Assembly (NCBI GenBank): GCA_045635745.1 | Contig: JAZTWG010000052.1 | Location: 1 to 33,038, forward strand | DNA length: 33,038 nt | From: SIG78 sp045635745 | Lineage (GTDB): Bacteria > Verrucomicrobiota > Lentisphaeria > Victivallales > Victivallaceae | Direction of reading: 5' to 3' | In this document: one piece after another, positions 7,197-16,409 of the stretch | How positions within the stretch are numbered: the stretch's first letter is position 1 | Layout: each line of letters opens with the position of its first letter | Made by a program: the position numbers and the translations under genes | Notes under the pieces: generated by a model | Told to the model about the DNA's origin: nothing | Seen by the model: the letters and a program-made list of their open reading frames with translations, nothing else | Databases searched by the model: none

Positions 7197-9734
7197 ATGT
7201 TTGAACTGATCTATACCTCTGTACCCCGCGGATTGATCCCCGGCCGATCCGGATTCTGCACGGTGGCAATGACTGAAGGCATGCCGCCCAATCTGGTCGT
7301 GCCGCTGGAAAATCTCAGCGGCTACAATTTCACTTATCTGGAAGGCGCGCTGCCGCCGATGCTCAATCCGCCCAGCTGCAGCTATATAAAGATGCGCTAC
7401 GGCAATCAGCATTTGCATATTGCCAGTCAGGTGATGCCCAACGGTCTGGATTACAGTCAGCGCAATAATAAAATAGCTCATCACATTCTGTTTGAATCGG
7501 CTGATGAAATGAACAATCTTTCCGGCGGAGTAGCAGGTTTGTTCATAAAAGCCGGAGTTTTCTGTAAAGAATACACCGAAGCACCCTCCCTTCTGCCTTT
7601 CCGGAAAGTGCCGGTCTGCCTCCAGCAGGGTGCATTGCCGGCCCGGAAATGGGCAGAGCTTGCCGGGCATGCCGGTTTTGCCGCGGTAGCGGCGGAGCGC
7701 TTCAAACATTCGCCGGATCGGCCGCTCTACCTGATCTATCCGCAGGGCACACCGGTGAATGATCTGCTGGAACTGGTCATGGAAGTTTGCTCACTGCTCA
7801 ACGAGCATGTGCGTAATTACTTTACCTTCAGTACTTATTTCGGCAGCGGCAACGCTTCGGCGGATTGTTTTCTGCGTATGGTTCCTGAATTTTCGCCGCT
7901 GGTGAGCAATCTCCGCAGATTCCACCGGCAAGAGATCATCGAATTGGGGCAGGATAATGAACTGCCCGATATGGTTGAAGACGAAGCGTTATATGAATAC
8001 GCCTGCACCGGCAGACCTCCGGTAAAAATATTGGAAGACAACACCCGGAACTTTACTCAAAATACCATACGGATCATTTCCGAAAGCACCCTGCCCCGCA
8101 CGCAGAACCCGGTTATGCCCGAATCTGACAGTCAACCGGCGATCTCAATACCTCCGCCGCAAGACAGCAGAAAATATATTTTTATTACTGCAGCCGCTGT
8201 GATCGTTGCGGCAATAGCAGCTCTGTTTTTGATTGTCATGCCGGCAAAAGATAACGTAAAACAGTCGGCAAAAAAAGAAATTGAATTTACGCCGGAGCAG
8301 AAAACAAGTTCAAACACCGGAAAAAAATCCGAGTTGCCGATCAATGCGCCAACCGCGCCTGCAAACAGCATGCCCATCTCAGGCGATGAAACCTATGAAC
8401 AGCAGCCGGCAGCGGTTCCGGCAAAAAATCCGGCGGTTAAAAAAAAGGCAGTTCCGGTAAAACAGATGGATCTTTTCGGCAATCCGCGTGCTTTGAAAAG
8501 TGCAAAGACTCTTACGGCAACTGACGAACTGGCTCTTTTTGCCGCGTTCCAAATGCTGGATCAGGGCAGTAAATACAGTAAGCAGCTGAAACTGCCGAAA
8601 GCCCTGCAGGAAGCCGATGAAGTATATATAGTTTTCAGCAAACTGGGTACTGCCACCGTCAGCGGTTTTGATTTTATCCGCAAACTTGAACACAGCAATG
8701 GCATTGGAGTGGCAGCCGCCCATCCTGGAACTTTGCCGCTGAAACCTTACGCCGGATCATTGATGGATATACCGCATGTGGCAATAAAAATGGATCGCGG
8801 CAACGGAGTGTTACGTTTTGATACTGTAAATCCCAATCCGGATTGCATACTGTTGAATTTACAGGATATAGAGAATATCTACTGGAGCACCCCCACCGGA
8901 ATATTCAAGTGGAGCAATAAATTTTCCGACCGCATGCTCAAAGCAGTCAAACCAGGCATATTTTCGATCCAGCCCGGCGGTATACTGAAATACACTCCCG
9001 GCGATATAGAAAAGCAGCTGAAACACTATCTGAAGATCAAATTCGGCAATGCCGATGGTGTGGCATTTCTAACCGGAGCTTTTGATTTTGATTCATTCAA
9101 TAAAGCCGCCGCGGATTTCCGGCTGGTCGAAAAAAACAGCCGGAAAATGGAAACTCAACTCAAGAAAAGAGTACTTCATGCCAGCCCGCAAACTAAAAGC
9201 GAGTTTGAAAAAGAGTGCAGTGATATAACCCGCACAGCCAGTGAAGCTGATTACCGACTGGCGGAGAGTCTGATGACCAGTCTGCTCAAAAAACAATTTT
9301 CCCCCGGTGATCGGGATGCGGTCAGTCTGGAAAAGATAAAAGAGTTTGTTGCCGAAACCACCAAGATACTCCAGGATAAAATAAGTACGGAAAAAGAAGA
9401 AAAAATTCTTGAACAGCATGCAGCCGCGTGGAAAAAACTTATTGACGCACTTAACAGATTCCGGCAGCAGAAAAAGAACTTTTCAGTCCAGAAAAATCTG
9501 CTGGAAAAACAACGCAGTTTACTGCAGGATCGCGCCCGGATGAATTTGCAGAAAGCCAACAGCGTGGCACCGGAAGTTGCCGCCTTGCTGAAACAGCTTA
9601 TGGCTTCAGCCAAAAACAAAAATTACGATGAATCGCCCGGCAGTATAGACAGTAAAGATATAGAGGTCCTCTCCGGAGCCATTGCCCGCAGGATCCATTT
9701 TGAACATACCAGAGAGACGGAGAACAGTTTATGA
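7197..9734 (+). CDS. GTPase-associated protein 1-like (GAP1-N) membrane-anchored protein
   Basis: 845 residues. The first 270 or so resemble the N-terminal domain of GTPase-associated protein 1 (GAP1-N type 2, recalled from Pfam): YTSVPRGLIPGRSGFCTVA near the start, MPPNLVVPLENLSGY, a segment with YIKMRYGNQHLHIASQV, and LDYSQRNNKIAHHI at about 84-97. A low-complexity linker leads to a single membrane helix at about 327-348. Then comes a Pro/Lys/Ala-rich linker, an alpha/beta domain of unknown family (about 430-640) and a long helical, probably coiled-coil end with many Lys, Glu and Gln. The expected topology is GAP1-N domain inside, C-terminal half outside. GAP1 proteins are found beside P-loop GTPases, as here, so it is probably the GTPase partner at the membrane. 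Its stop overlaps the next start (ATGA), which suggests translational coupling. Confidence 0.75.
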   Translation: MFELIYTSVPRGLIPGRSGFCTVAMTEGMPPNLVVPLENLSGYNFTYLEGALPPMLNPPSCSYIKMRYGNQHLHIASQVMPNGLDYSQRNNKIAHHILFESADEMNNLSGGVAGLFIKAGVFCKEYTEAPSLLPFRKVPVCLQQGALPARKWAELAGHAGFAAVAAERFKHSPDRPLYLIYPQGTPVNDLLELVMEVCSLLNEHVRNYFTFSTYFGSGNASADCFLRMVPEFSPLVSNLRRFHRQEIIELGQDNELPDMVEDEALYEYACTGRPPVKILEDNTRNFTQNTIRIISESTLPRTQNPVMPESDSQPAISIPPPQDSRKYIFITAAAVIVAAIAALFLIVMPAKDNVKQSAKKEIEFTPEQKTSSNTGKKSELPINAPTAPANSMPISGDETYEQQPAAVPAKNPAVKKKAVPVKQMDLFGNPRALKSAKTLTATDELALFAAFQMLDQGSKYSKQLKLPKALQEADEVYIVFSKLGTATVSGFDFIRKLEHSNGIGVAAAHPGTLPLKPYAGSLMDIPHVAIKMDRGNGVLRFDTVNPNPDCILLNLQDIENIYWSTPTGIFKWSNKFSDRMLKAVKPGIFSIQPGGILKYTPGDIEKQLKHYLKIKFGNADGVAFLTGAFDFDSFNKAAADFRLVEKNSRKMETQLKKRVLHASPQTKSEFEKECSDITRTASEADYRLAESLMTSLLKKQFSPGDRDAVSLEKIKEFVAETTKILQDKISTEKEEKILEQHAAAWKKLIDALNRFRQQKKNFSVQKNLLEKQRSLLQDRARMNLQKANSVAPEVAALLKQLMASAKNKNYDESPGSIDSKDIEVLSGAIARRIHFEHTRETENSL

Positions 9735-12700
9735 GCAAAATAGATGAAGCATTACAGGAAATAAAGAGTTACCTTTCCAGTAACGACCACAGCGATAATC
9801 CGCAGATCCGTCAGGCAGCAGCCACTTACGCTATGGCATGCAAAGAAATCAACAGCAAATTATCCGAATGCCGCCAGTTGATCTCCCGCGGTTTGCTGAT
9901 CGATGCCCAGAAGATCGATATGGAAATGCAGCCGACTCTGACCGAAAGAGCAGAAAAATTGCTTTTGCCGTCCAGAATATATTATCAATATCAGGATATC
10001 TGTCGGCTTTACGGCTACGACAGCGCTCCGGCAATCGACTCTGCGGCCTTGGATCAGCTGCGGCAGACACCGGGCGGCAAAGAAGAAATGCTCAAAGAGT
10101 TGATACTGCGCTGGCGGAAAATCGCCCGCACCGGCAGTAATCTGGAAAAAATCAAGCTTTTGCGCTCTATCATCAAATGTGCCCCTGCCGACGACAAGAT
10201 CTGGCGCAGCAATCTGGTAAGCGTGGAGCGACAATGGGTGAATGATCTTCTGAAAGAAGCTCAAAAAGCGGTTGCCGCCGATGATGGAGAGAAAACAGTG
10301 CAGATCTATATGGCGCTGACCGATCCGCAGTTGCAGCAGCCGACAGCCGCAGCAGAATTGCAGAAACTCCAAACGCATGTACGCAAACATCAGCAGAAAG
10401 TTTTTCAGGCAGAATTGGAAAAACGCCGGGAAGAACTCTTTGCGGCCTACAGCGCATTAAATCTGGATTTAATCGCAGAACGGCTGCAGAGTTATGATAC
10501 ATTCATAACCAATCCGCTCTACGAATACGATGCGGCAGCCGAACAGGCCGTTGCCGAAGTGCGAAACTATCTGCAGGAGCAGATCACGGCAGAAAATACC
10601 CGGCGATTCCATCAGGAAAAACTCGCAGAATTGAATGCACAGCTGGAAAAGCGCGGAGATTTTGCGATCATAGAAAATCTTTACGAAATGCTGCAGAAAA
10701 CCGATATACCGCTGGATAAACGCGTGAGTATGCGTGTAGAGTTCCGCCGGCAGGAATTCCTGGCCGAGAACAGCCGCCGCCATCTGCGTAAATGTATTTA
10801 CGGGGTGCTGGGGGCCATACTGCTGGCAGCATTGCTTTTTCTGCTCTTTCAGGTCATACAGCATACCAGAACTTATTTTACGCACAGCAAATCCATGCAG
10901 ACTCTGCTGACCAACGGCAACTATGCCGGAGTAATAAATCTGCACGACAAGATCAAACAGGATTCACCGGTATTACTGCAGTTTGGCAAACTTACCGCCA
11001 TGCGGCTGGAAGCAGAAAAAGCGCTGGCTCTGCAAAATGAGCGTCAGAAGCAAGTTGTCGATCAGCTGGATTCTGCCGATCTGCTTTTTATGCAGAAAAA
11101 CCCGCCGCTGGCCGAACTTGAAAGAATCAGAAAATCGCTGGATGAGCTGGTAAACTTTGAACTCCCCGCCGATTTGGCCGACCGCCGGAGAAAAATGGAA
11201 TTCATGATCCGCCGGCTGGCTTTTGATACTCAGCAGAAGCATGATAAAGAGTATCTTGATAAGCACGCAAAATGCATGCGACAGCTGGAAGAGCTCGATG
11301 CTGCCATGCTAAATACCCGATCCGATCTGGATAAGATAAGCAAAGAAATAAATGCAATCACAAGCTTCATGCAGCAGCTGACCGATAATTCGCCCCAGGT
11401 TGCAGCACAGATCCGAACCCGCAGCAACAATATGGTGCAGAACCGGGGCAAAGTTTTGTTGGGCAATTTGAAAAATATTGATAAACGCCGGGCGCTGATC
11501 TCAGCATTGACCACGCCGAAAAACTTTATCCAATACAGCCAAGCCATGAAGAAACTGCCGCTGGAAGCTCCGGATATGGCTGCCGGCATCTGGCAGAATG
11601 CAGTAAAAGAATTTCCCCGTTATCAGGCGTTGGAAGCCGGGAGCAATTTGAGTGTATTTGCCACCTATGAAGAGCTGGAAAAAGCTATTGCCGAACAGCA
11701 GATAAATGTGCTCGACAATTGTTTTGTCAAAGATATATCCCGCCTCGTGCCCGATAAATTCTTCAAAGAACGTCTTGCCTCCGCCATCCGGCAGCTGGGC
11801 ACAGAACTGGGGGCGCTTTACAACTGCTACGAACTTACTTTTGTAGACGAAAAGGGCATGAAGTGGCACTTTTACAGTGCGGAAAAACCCATTCTGGACA
11901 AAAGCCGTTCATCGCGTATTCCCAAAGCGATTGCTCTCAATGTAATGATCACGCCGGGGGCTGCCGGCAAATTCCTGCCGATAAGAGTTGACAGCCGCAA
12001 TGCTGGCAAGATACAATATCATCCCGGAAGTTTTGCCGATATGGCGCTGCCCGGAAAATTCGTAAAACTGGAAAATTTCCAGTTGAATTCCGGCAATTTG
12101 CCAAAAGCGCAGCATTTTACTGTTTTGGAAAATCTGCTGAAAGAGTTTACCCGGGTACGTACTCCGCAACAGTTGGCAAATTGTGTAACCGGAGAACTCA
12201 AAAAACTTTCTCAGGCAGAAAACATCAATATCTTTGCCCGGGCGCAACTCACCCGCAAACTGCTGGATGTACTGGCTTTATCGTCTGAATTTTACCGGGC
12301 GGCAGTCACGCCCGCAGCAACTGAACTGGATAAGATTGCAGAGAAAATCAGTAACCGCTGGTACCTGCCGACTCTGGCGGCAGAATATCCCGATACGGTA
12401 AAAGAACTGCAGAGTTTCTTCAAAAAATTCACCCCCGAAAAACTGCACTCCGCACATAATGCAGGTACCGAAGTACACAAACTTGCACTCGCCCGCGGGC
12501 TTACTCCGGGAGGCATAATTCTCACCAGCCGCACCAACCGTAAAATTCTGCATTGGTTTGAAGGCTGCAGCGAAATAGAAGAATTCTGGCTTTACAGCGA
12601 TGGGAAAAGCGGTCTGGCTCCGGGCTGGGTGGCTCTCAACCAGAAATCACATGTGAATAAATCCAATAAACATCTCAAATTCAGATTTATGAATGTAACT

Positions 12701-12835
12701 CACGGCACCGTATTTTTTGTGCCGGGCGACAACCGCAATACGGTTGAATTACATGAACAAATTAATACTATGCTCAAAAAATCGGCTGTCGAAAATATAA
12801 TTTGGCCCGATACATGGCCGATCAATATGAAGTAA
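9731..12835 (+). CDS. Large single-pass helical protein of the operon, unknown family
   Basis: 1034 residues, the largest product in the window, and I do not recognise its family. Residues 1-350 are almost wholly helical with many Gln, Glu, Leu and Ala, likely a bundle or coiled coil. One strong membrane helix follows at about 356-375 (YGVLGAILLAALLFLLFQVI), preceded by RRHLRKC, which favours an N-terminus in the cytosol. Residues 390-600 are again helical. From about 640 to the end there is a mixed domain with KGMKWHFYSAEKPILDKS, ITPGAAGKFLPIRVD and LTPGGIILTS segments. It has no signal peptide or catalytic motif I can name. Position (4-base overlap with the GAP1-like gene) and topology (one membrane pass with large soluble parts on both sides) fit a scaffold linking the cytosolic GTPase to the envelope part. 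Function is inferred from context only. Confidence 0.7.
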   Translation: MSKIDEALQEIKSYLSSNDHSDNPQIRQAAATYAMACKEINSKLSECRQLISRGLLIDAQKIDMEMQPTLTERAEKLLLPSRIYYQYQDICRLYGYDSAPAIDSAALDQLRQTPGGKEEMLKELILRWRKIARTGSNLEKIKLLRSIIKCAPADDKIWRSNLVSVERQWVNDLLKEAQKAVAADDGEKTVQIYMALTDPQLQQPTAAAELQKLQTHVRKHQQKVFQAELEKRREELFAAYSALNLDLIAERLQSYDTFITNPLYEYDAAAEQAVAEVRNYLQEQITAENTRRFHQEKLAELNAQLEKRGDFAIIENLYEMLQKTDIPLDKRVSMRVEFRRQEFLAENSRRHLRKCIYGVLGAILLAALLFLLFQVIQHTRTYFTHSKSMQTLLTNGNYAGVINLHDKIKQDSPVLLQFGKLTAMRLEAEKALALQNERQKQVVDQLDSADLLFMQKNPPLAELERIRKSLDELVNFELPADLADRRRKMEFMIRRLAFDTQQKHDKEYLDKHAKCMRQLEELDAAMLNTRSDLDKISKEINAITSFMQQLTDNSPQVAAQIRTRSNNMVQNRGKVLLGNLKNIDKRRALISALTTPKNFIQYSQAMKKLPLEAPDMAAGIWQNAVKEFPRYQALEAGSNLSVFATYEELEKAIAEQQINVLDNCFVKDISRLVPDKFFKERLASAIRQLGTELGALYNCYELTFVDEKGMKWHFYSAEKPILDKSRSSRIPKAIALNVMITPGAAGKFLPIRVDSRNAGKIQYHPGSFADMALPGKFVKLENFQLNSGNLPKAQHFTVLENLLKEFTRVRTPQQLANCVTGELKKLSQAENINIFARAQLTRKLLDVLALSSEFYRAAVTPAATELDKIAEKISNRWYLPTLAAEYPDTVKELQSFFKKFTPEKLHSAHNAGTEVHKLALARGLTPGGIILTSRTNRKILHWFEGCSEIEEFWLYSDGKSGLAPGWVALNQKSHVNKSNKHLKFRFMNVTHGTVFFVPGDNRNTVELHEQINTMLKKSAVENIIWPDTWPINMK

Positions 12836-12848
12836 AAGAGTTGCCTTT

Positions 12849-13748
12849 ATGAATAAAACATTTTTCATTCTCAAAAACAATATCGTATTCGGGCCCTTCA
12901 GCCGGCAGGTGCTGCTGGATATGTACAAGAAGGGCAAATTTGCCATAACTGATGCTGTATCCGAAGATAAGATCAACTGGCAATCTCCGGCCGAAGTGCT
13001 GGATCTGATCGTGCCTGAAGCCAGTCAAACGGAGCCGCAGACAGATCCGCTTGGCAATATAGAAAAACTGGACCCCAGAAAACCTTTACCACTGCAGAAA
13101 AAATCTGCGGAAACCGGAGAAAATGTTCAAACTGCCTATCCGGGTTTCGGGGCATTGCTGGCCATGACTCTCGGAGCGCTGTTCGCCGGTGCGAGCATGC
13201 TGAAAAGATTTTTCCGCTGCGGCGCCAACAGTATGCTCCTCGGCGGTGGTTTGATGGTGTTGACCGCGCTGTTGCTGACAGTGCTTGGAATTGTCTTTTT
13301 CGGGGGATTCTACAATATATCCTACCTCATTCTCGGCATACGCTGCAGCCTGCTGGTGTTGTTTACAGGAGCACTGTTCTGGTGTTTCACAGCTGTAATC
13401 AGGGCGGTAAACAAAACAAAATCATACTGCGGGCACGAAGCGGATTTTCTTACCGCAATGTACGGTATGATGAATATGGCGGCATTGACAATGGTATCCA
13501 ACGGTGTGTTTTTCGTTTTCAACCGCGCCGTATTTTCCATGACTTTGCATCAGACTGCGGTAACTCTCGGTATCGCGCTGCTGCCTGCATTGCTGTTTAT
13601 AGCCAACACCATATTTGCTTTGAGCATAAACTTTATATCTTCAGTAAAAATCCGGTCCGACCTGGCGGTATTTCTGGCAGTGACAGCATTTTGGCTGACC
13701 GCGGTTGCCGGAGTGATTTTGCTTTATACGATTTATAAAAACCAATAA
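12849..13748 (+). CDS. GYF_2-domain multi-pass membrane protein
   Basis: 299 residues. Residues 1-55 (FFILKNNIVFGPFSRQVLLD, then INWQSPAEVLDLI) form a second GYF_2 domain, similar in layout to the N-terminus of the GTPase protein four genes upstream. After a polar linker (about 56-95) the rest is hydrophobic. I count five or six probable membrane helices, including GLMVLTALLLTVLGIVFFGG, CSLLVLFTGALFWCFTAVI, ALLPALLFIANTIFALSI and FLAVTAFWLTAVAGVILLYT. The domain order (soluble GYF_2, then membrane block) is common in bacterial DUF4339-type proteins of unknown role. The shared GYF_2 module suggests that it and the GTPase protein bind the same partner, or each other, at the membrane. Start 13 bases after the previous stop. 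Confidence 0.7.
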   Translation: MNKTFFILKNNIVFGPFSRQVLLDMYKKGKFAITDAVSEDKINWQSPAEVLDLIVPEASQTEPQTDPLGNIEKLDPRKPLPLQKKSAETGENVQTAYPGFGALLAMTLGALFAGASMLKRFFRCGANSMLLGGGLMVLTALLLTVLGIVFFGGFYNISYLILGIRCSLLVLFTGALFWCFTAVIRAVNKTKSYCGHEADFLTAMYGMMNMAALTMVSNGVFFVFNRAVFSMTLHQTAVTLGIALLPALLFIANTIFALSINFISSVKIRSDLAVFLAVTAFWLTAVAGVILLYTIYKNQ

Positions 13749-13764
13749 AATAAGGATAAAAACT

Positions 13765-14622
13765 ATGGTTCTTTCATTTGCCCGTTACGATATTGAGCGG
13801 CTTTGCGGATTTAAAAGCAAAAAACTCACTATGGTAAATTATGTGTTTACCTTTATTATCGGAGTGTTGTTTACTGTAGTATTTTACGGATTGCTGATTC
13901 CGTTTTATGGCAAAGGAGTGGATATGGTCGATATGTTTTTCCACGGCGGCGCCGCCAGTCGATCCAGCCTGCCTTACTACACTGTATTTCTCACCTGCTG
14001 GTCCATTGCAATATTGCTGGTGAAACTTTTGAAGTTGAAAAATCAGCGCCGGGCCTTTGAGCTCAATATTCTTCCCGACGACCCCAATTTCGTGCTTTCG
14101 CCGCGAACTGCGCGCGAAATACTCGACCGCATTTATATGCAGGTTGATCAGCCCAGCTGCTATGCGTTGCTTGATCGTATCGATATAGCGTTGGGAAATT
14201 TGAAAAATCTGGGCAATGTCACCGGCGTATCAGAATGTCTGGCCAGTCAGGCCAACAGCGATGAAGAATATATGGCCAACAGCTACACTATCCTCAAAGG
14301 TTTTATCTGGGCGATCCCGGTGCTGGGCTTTATCGGTACGGTTATCGGGTTGTCAAGCGCAGTAGGCGGTTTCGGCAAAGTAGTAGCTCAAGGAGCAAAT
14401 ATGGAAGAGTTGAAAACAGCGCTGGGCGGAGTTACCGGCGGTCTTTCAATAGCTTTTGAAACCACCCTTATCGCGCTGGTATTGGCGCTCATAGTACAGC
14501 TTTTTGCCAAATTTGTGCAGAACGAGGAAGAGCTGTTTCTGGATGAATGTGCCAATTACTGCAACCGCAATATTGTGGCAAAAATGAAAAATATAAATTT
14601 GAACGGCGACGAAAATATTTAA
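13765..14622 (+). CDS. MotA/TolQ/ExbB-type proton channel subunit
   Basis: 285 residues with the MotA_ExbB layout: two N-terminal membrane helices (about 23-45 and 70-88), a cytoplasmic helical loop (about 90-170), then two further helices. The third contains IPVLGFIGTVIGLSSAVGGF and the fourth LGGVTGGLSIAFETTLIALV, which are the family's hallmark pore-lining segments. Members form pentamers around a dimer of single-pass B subunits and convert proton or sodium flow into rotation or force (flagellar stator, Tol-Pal, ExbBD, Zorya). The next two genes encode such B subunits. The start has AAGGA 8 bases upstream. The energised process is unknown. The neighbours (GTPase, vWA) argue against a TonB or flagellar role, and no tonB, tolA, pal or flagellar genes are present. 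Confidence 0.88.
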   Translation: MVLSFARYDIERLCGFKSKKLTMVNYVFTFIIGVLFTVVFYGLLIPFYGKGVDMVDMFFHGGAASRSSLPYYTVFLTCWSIAILLVKLLKLKNQRRAFELNILPDDPNFVLSPRTAREILDRIYMQVDQPSCYALLDRIDIALGNLKNLGNVTGVSECLASQANSDEEYMANSYTILKGFIWAIPVLGFIGTVIGLSSAVGGFGKVVAQGANMEELKTALGGVTGGLSIAFETTLIALVLALIVQLFAKFVQNEEELFLDECANYCNRNIVAKMKNINLNGDENI

Positions 14623-14625
14623 GCT

Positions 14626-15468
14626 ATGGCACGGGAAAAAGATGGAGATTCAGCGATTTCGCTGTTCTCTTTTCAGGATATAATCACTTCCATTACCGGA
14701 ATCATGTTTCTGGTGGTGCTTCTGCTTATGCTCATGATGCTCACTTCGCACATACCGCAGAAAAATCAAACCGCAACTGCAAGCAGCAAAGAGCTCCAGA
14801 AAGAGCTGCTTGAACTCAAAGAAAAGATCAAAGCTCTGCAAGCCAGCCAGAAAACACTTGATGACGAGATCAATAAGCTCAAAAAACTTTCCCCGGAAGA
14901 GTTGGAACGCCTGAAAGAACTGCTCCGGCAGCAGATCCGCGATCAGCAGGAAAAACTCGAAGTGGTGCGAATTGCCGTTGCCCGCAAAAAGCTTGAACAG
15001 CAGAAAATGCAGCCAATATTGGAAAAACTTTCTGCCGAAGATCAAATTCAGAGCAAAACGATCAGCACAGTTGAAAAACAGCTGGCCGAATTAACCCCCA
15101 AACTCAAAAAGTTGGAACAGGAAATGCAAATCCGCAAACGGGTCATGAAATTTTCCGTAAAAACCCCAACTTCGCGCAAACCCGTGATCGCCGAACTGGG
15201 TAAAGACGGCGTAAAAATAATCGATATAAATCGCCAAACTACCCTCGATTTACGCGTAAAAGGCGATCCGCTGGAATCGATCAGGAAACTGGAAAATCAT
15301 TTAAGTACCCTCAACAACAACGAATACTATTTTTCACTGGCGATCAAGCCCGCCGGGTTCAAGCACGCCTACCGGGTGATAAAAGTATTTTCCGATAATA
15401 ATTTCGAGCGAGGCTTGGAAATATTGCCCGATGACAACACCTCTTTATCCGGGGAGCAGACGCCATGA
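14626..15468 (+). CDS. ExbD/MotB-like single-pass coiled-coil protein (B subunit 1)
   Basis: 280 residues. A short cytosolic N-terminus ends in SLFSFQDIITSITGIMFLVV, a membrane helix with an acidic residue (D18) at its start, in the position of the proton-carrying Asp of MotB and ExbD (compare MotB YADMMT). A long coiled coil follows (about 48-170, heptad-like Leu/Lys/Glu/Gln), then a small alpha/beta domain with HAYRVIKVFSDNNFERGLEI near the C-terminus. It lacks the OmpA-type peptidoglycan-binding domain of MotB or ZorB. The gene starts 3 bases after the channel subunit and overlaps the next gene by 4 bases. With the preceding protein it should form the ion-conducting motor unit. The family call is by motif and context. 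Confidence 0.78.
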   Translation: MAREKDGDSAISLFSFQDIITSITGIMFLVVLLLMLMMLTSHIPQKNQTATASSKELQKELLELKEKIKALQASQKTLDDEINKLKKLSPEELERLKELLRQQIRDQQEKLEVVRIAVARKKLEQQKMQPILEKLSAEDQIQSKTISTVEKQLAELTPKLKKLEQEMQIRKRVMKFSVKTPTSRKPVIAELGKDGVKIIDINRQTTLDLRVKGDPLESIRKLENHLSTLNNNEYYFSLAIKPAGFKHAYRVIKVFSDNNFERGLEILPDDNTSLSGEQTP

Positions 15469-16409
15469 TCAGACGCAGAAAACCTGAAGAAGAAGATTCC
15501 AGCTTGGAATTGCTGCTCGATACCATGTGCAACACTTTCGGCGGCGTAATGTTTATTGCCATATCATTGTTGGTAATAATTTCCATGATGACCCAGAATG
15601 TGGTAAAAGAAATCGAAGCATCTCAAGATACAGCCACCGTGATCGAAGAGTTGGAATCACTGCATAAAATTTATGCAGAACTGCTCAAAAATATCCAGTT
15701 GCAGCAGGAACAGATCAAGTTGAAAAAACAGGGTACGCTGGATAAAAGATTTCAGGAAACAGTATTGCTTCAGCAGCTGCTGGAAAAGACCAAACTTGAA
15801 CTTGCCGCCGAAATGCTGCAGGAGAAAACGCTGGATGCGTTATTGCAAAAAACCAATATAGCCATAAAAGATCTTGAGAAAAAAACGCTTGATCAGAAAA
15901 TCCGCTTGAGCCGGATCGAACCGGAACTGCTCGATGTTCAGCAGAAGATCGCCAAACTGGAAGAGCAGCTGCGCAATGTGCCTGTATTGCAGTTCCGCAC
16001 AATGGAACGCAGCGACCGGGCTCCGTTCTTTTTGATGATGCAGAAAGATATGGTTTACCCGGTTGGCCCATGGACGCAGGAAGGTAAAGGCAATGATATT
16101 GATAAATCAGTAATCTGCGCGACACACAATTATCAGGGGGAAACGATCCTTTCCTGCCGGATAAATCCCGGTGCCGGCATAAAAGTATTGGAAAACGGTG
16201 TTTTTTCTCCGGATTTCCAAAAACTGCTCGGCAGAATACCGCCCAAACGGGTACCCAAGTTTTTCATCACGCCCGGCAGCGCCAAAACAGTTTACGCAAT
16301 GCGTGAAATCCTGAAGCAGAATAATATCTATCACGGTATAGTGGTGGGTGAAAGTGATGATGCGCAATTCCTTTTCAAGTACAGCACCAAGGATGAATAT
16401 GAGTACTGA
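15465..16409 (+). CDS. ExbD/MotB-like single-pass coiled-coil protein (B subunit 2)
   Basis: 314 residues with the same architecture as the preceding gene but a different sequence: acidic N-terminus (RRRKPEEEDSS), then LELLLDTMCNTFGGVMFIAI, where D19 again precedes the membrane helix. A coiled coil runs to about 180, followed by an alpha/beta C-terminal domain. The end of that domain (TPGSAKTVYAMREILKQNNI) matches the layout of the C-terminal segment of B subunit 1 (Tyr, Arg/Ile helix, then a Gly-containing strand). The LLDTMCNTFGG motif recurs in proteins encoded next to MotA-like and vWA genes in other bacteria, as far as I recall. Overlaps of 4 bases with the upstream gene and 11 with the downstream gene imply coupled translation. 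Confidence 0.75.
   Translation: MIRRRKPEEEDSSLELLLDTMCNTFGGVMFIAISLLVIISMMTQNVVKEIEASQDTATVIEELESLHKIYAELLKNIQLQQEQIKLKKQGTLDKRFQETVLLQQLLEKTKLELAAEMLQEKTLDALLQKTNIAIKDLEKKTLDQKIRLSRIEPELLDVQQKIAKLEEQLRNVPVLQFRTMERSDRAPFFLMMQKDMVYPVGPWTQEGKGNDIDKSVICATHNYQGETILSCRINPGAGIKVLENGVFSPDFQKLLGRIPPKRVPKFFITPGSAKTVYAMREILKQNNIYHGIVVGESDDAQFLFKYSTKDEYEY

Noticed and set aside
13765..16409. A conventional TonB-ExbB-ExbD or Tol-Pal complex
   Set aside because: No tonB, tolA, tolB or pal gene is nearby, the B-like subunits have long coiled coils instead of the short ExbD/TolR domain, and the neighbours are GTPase-system genes.
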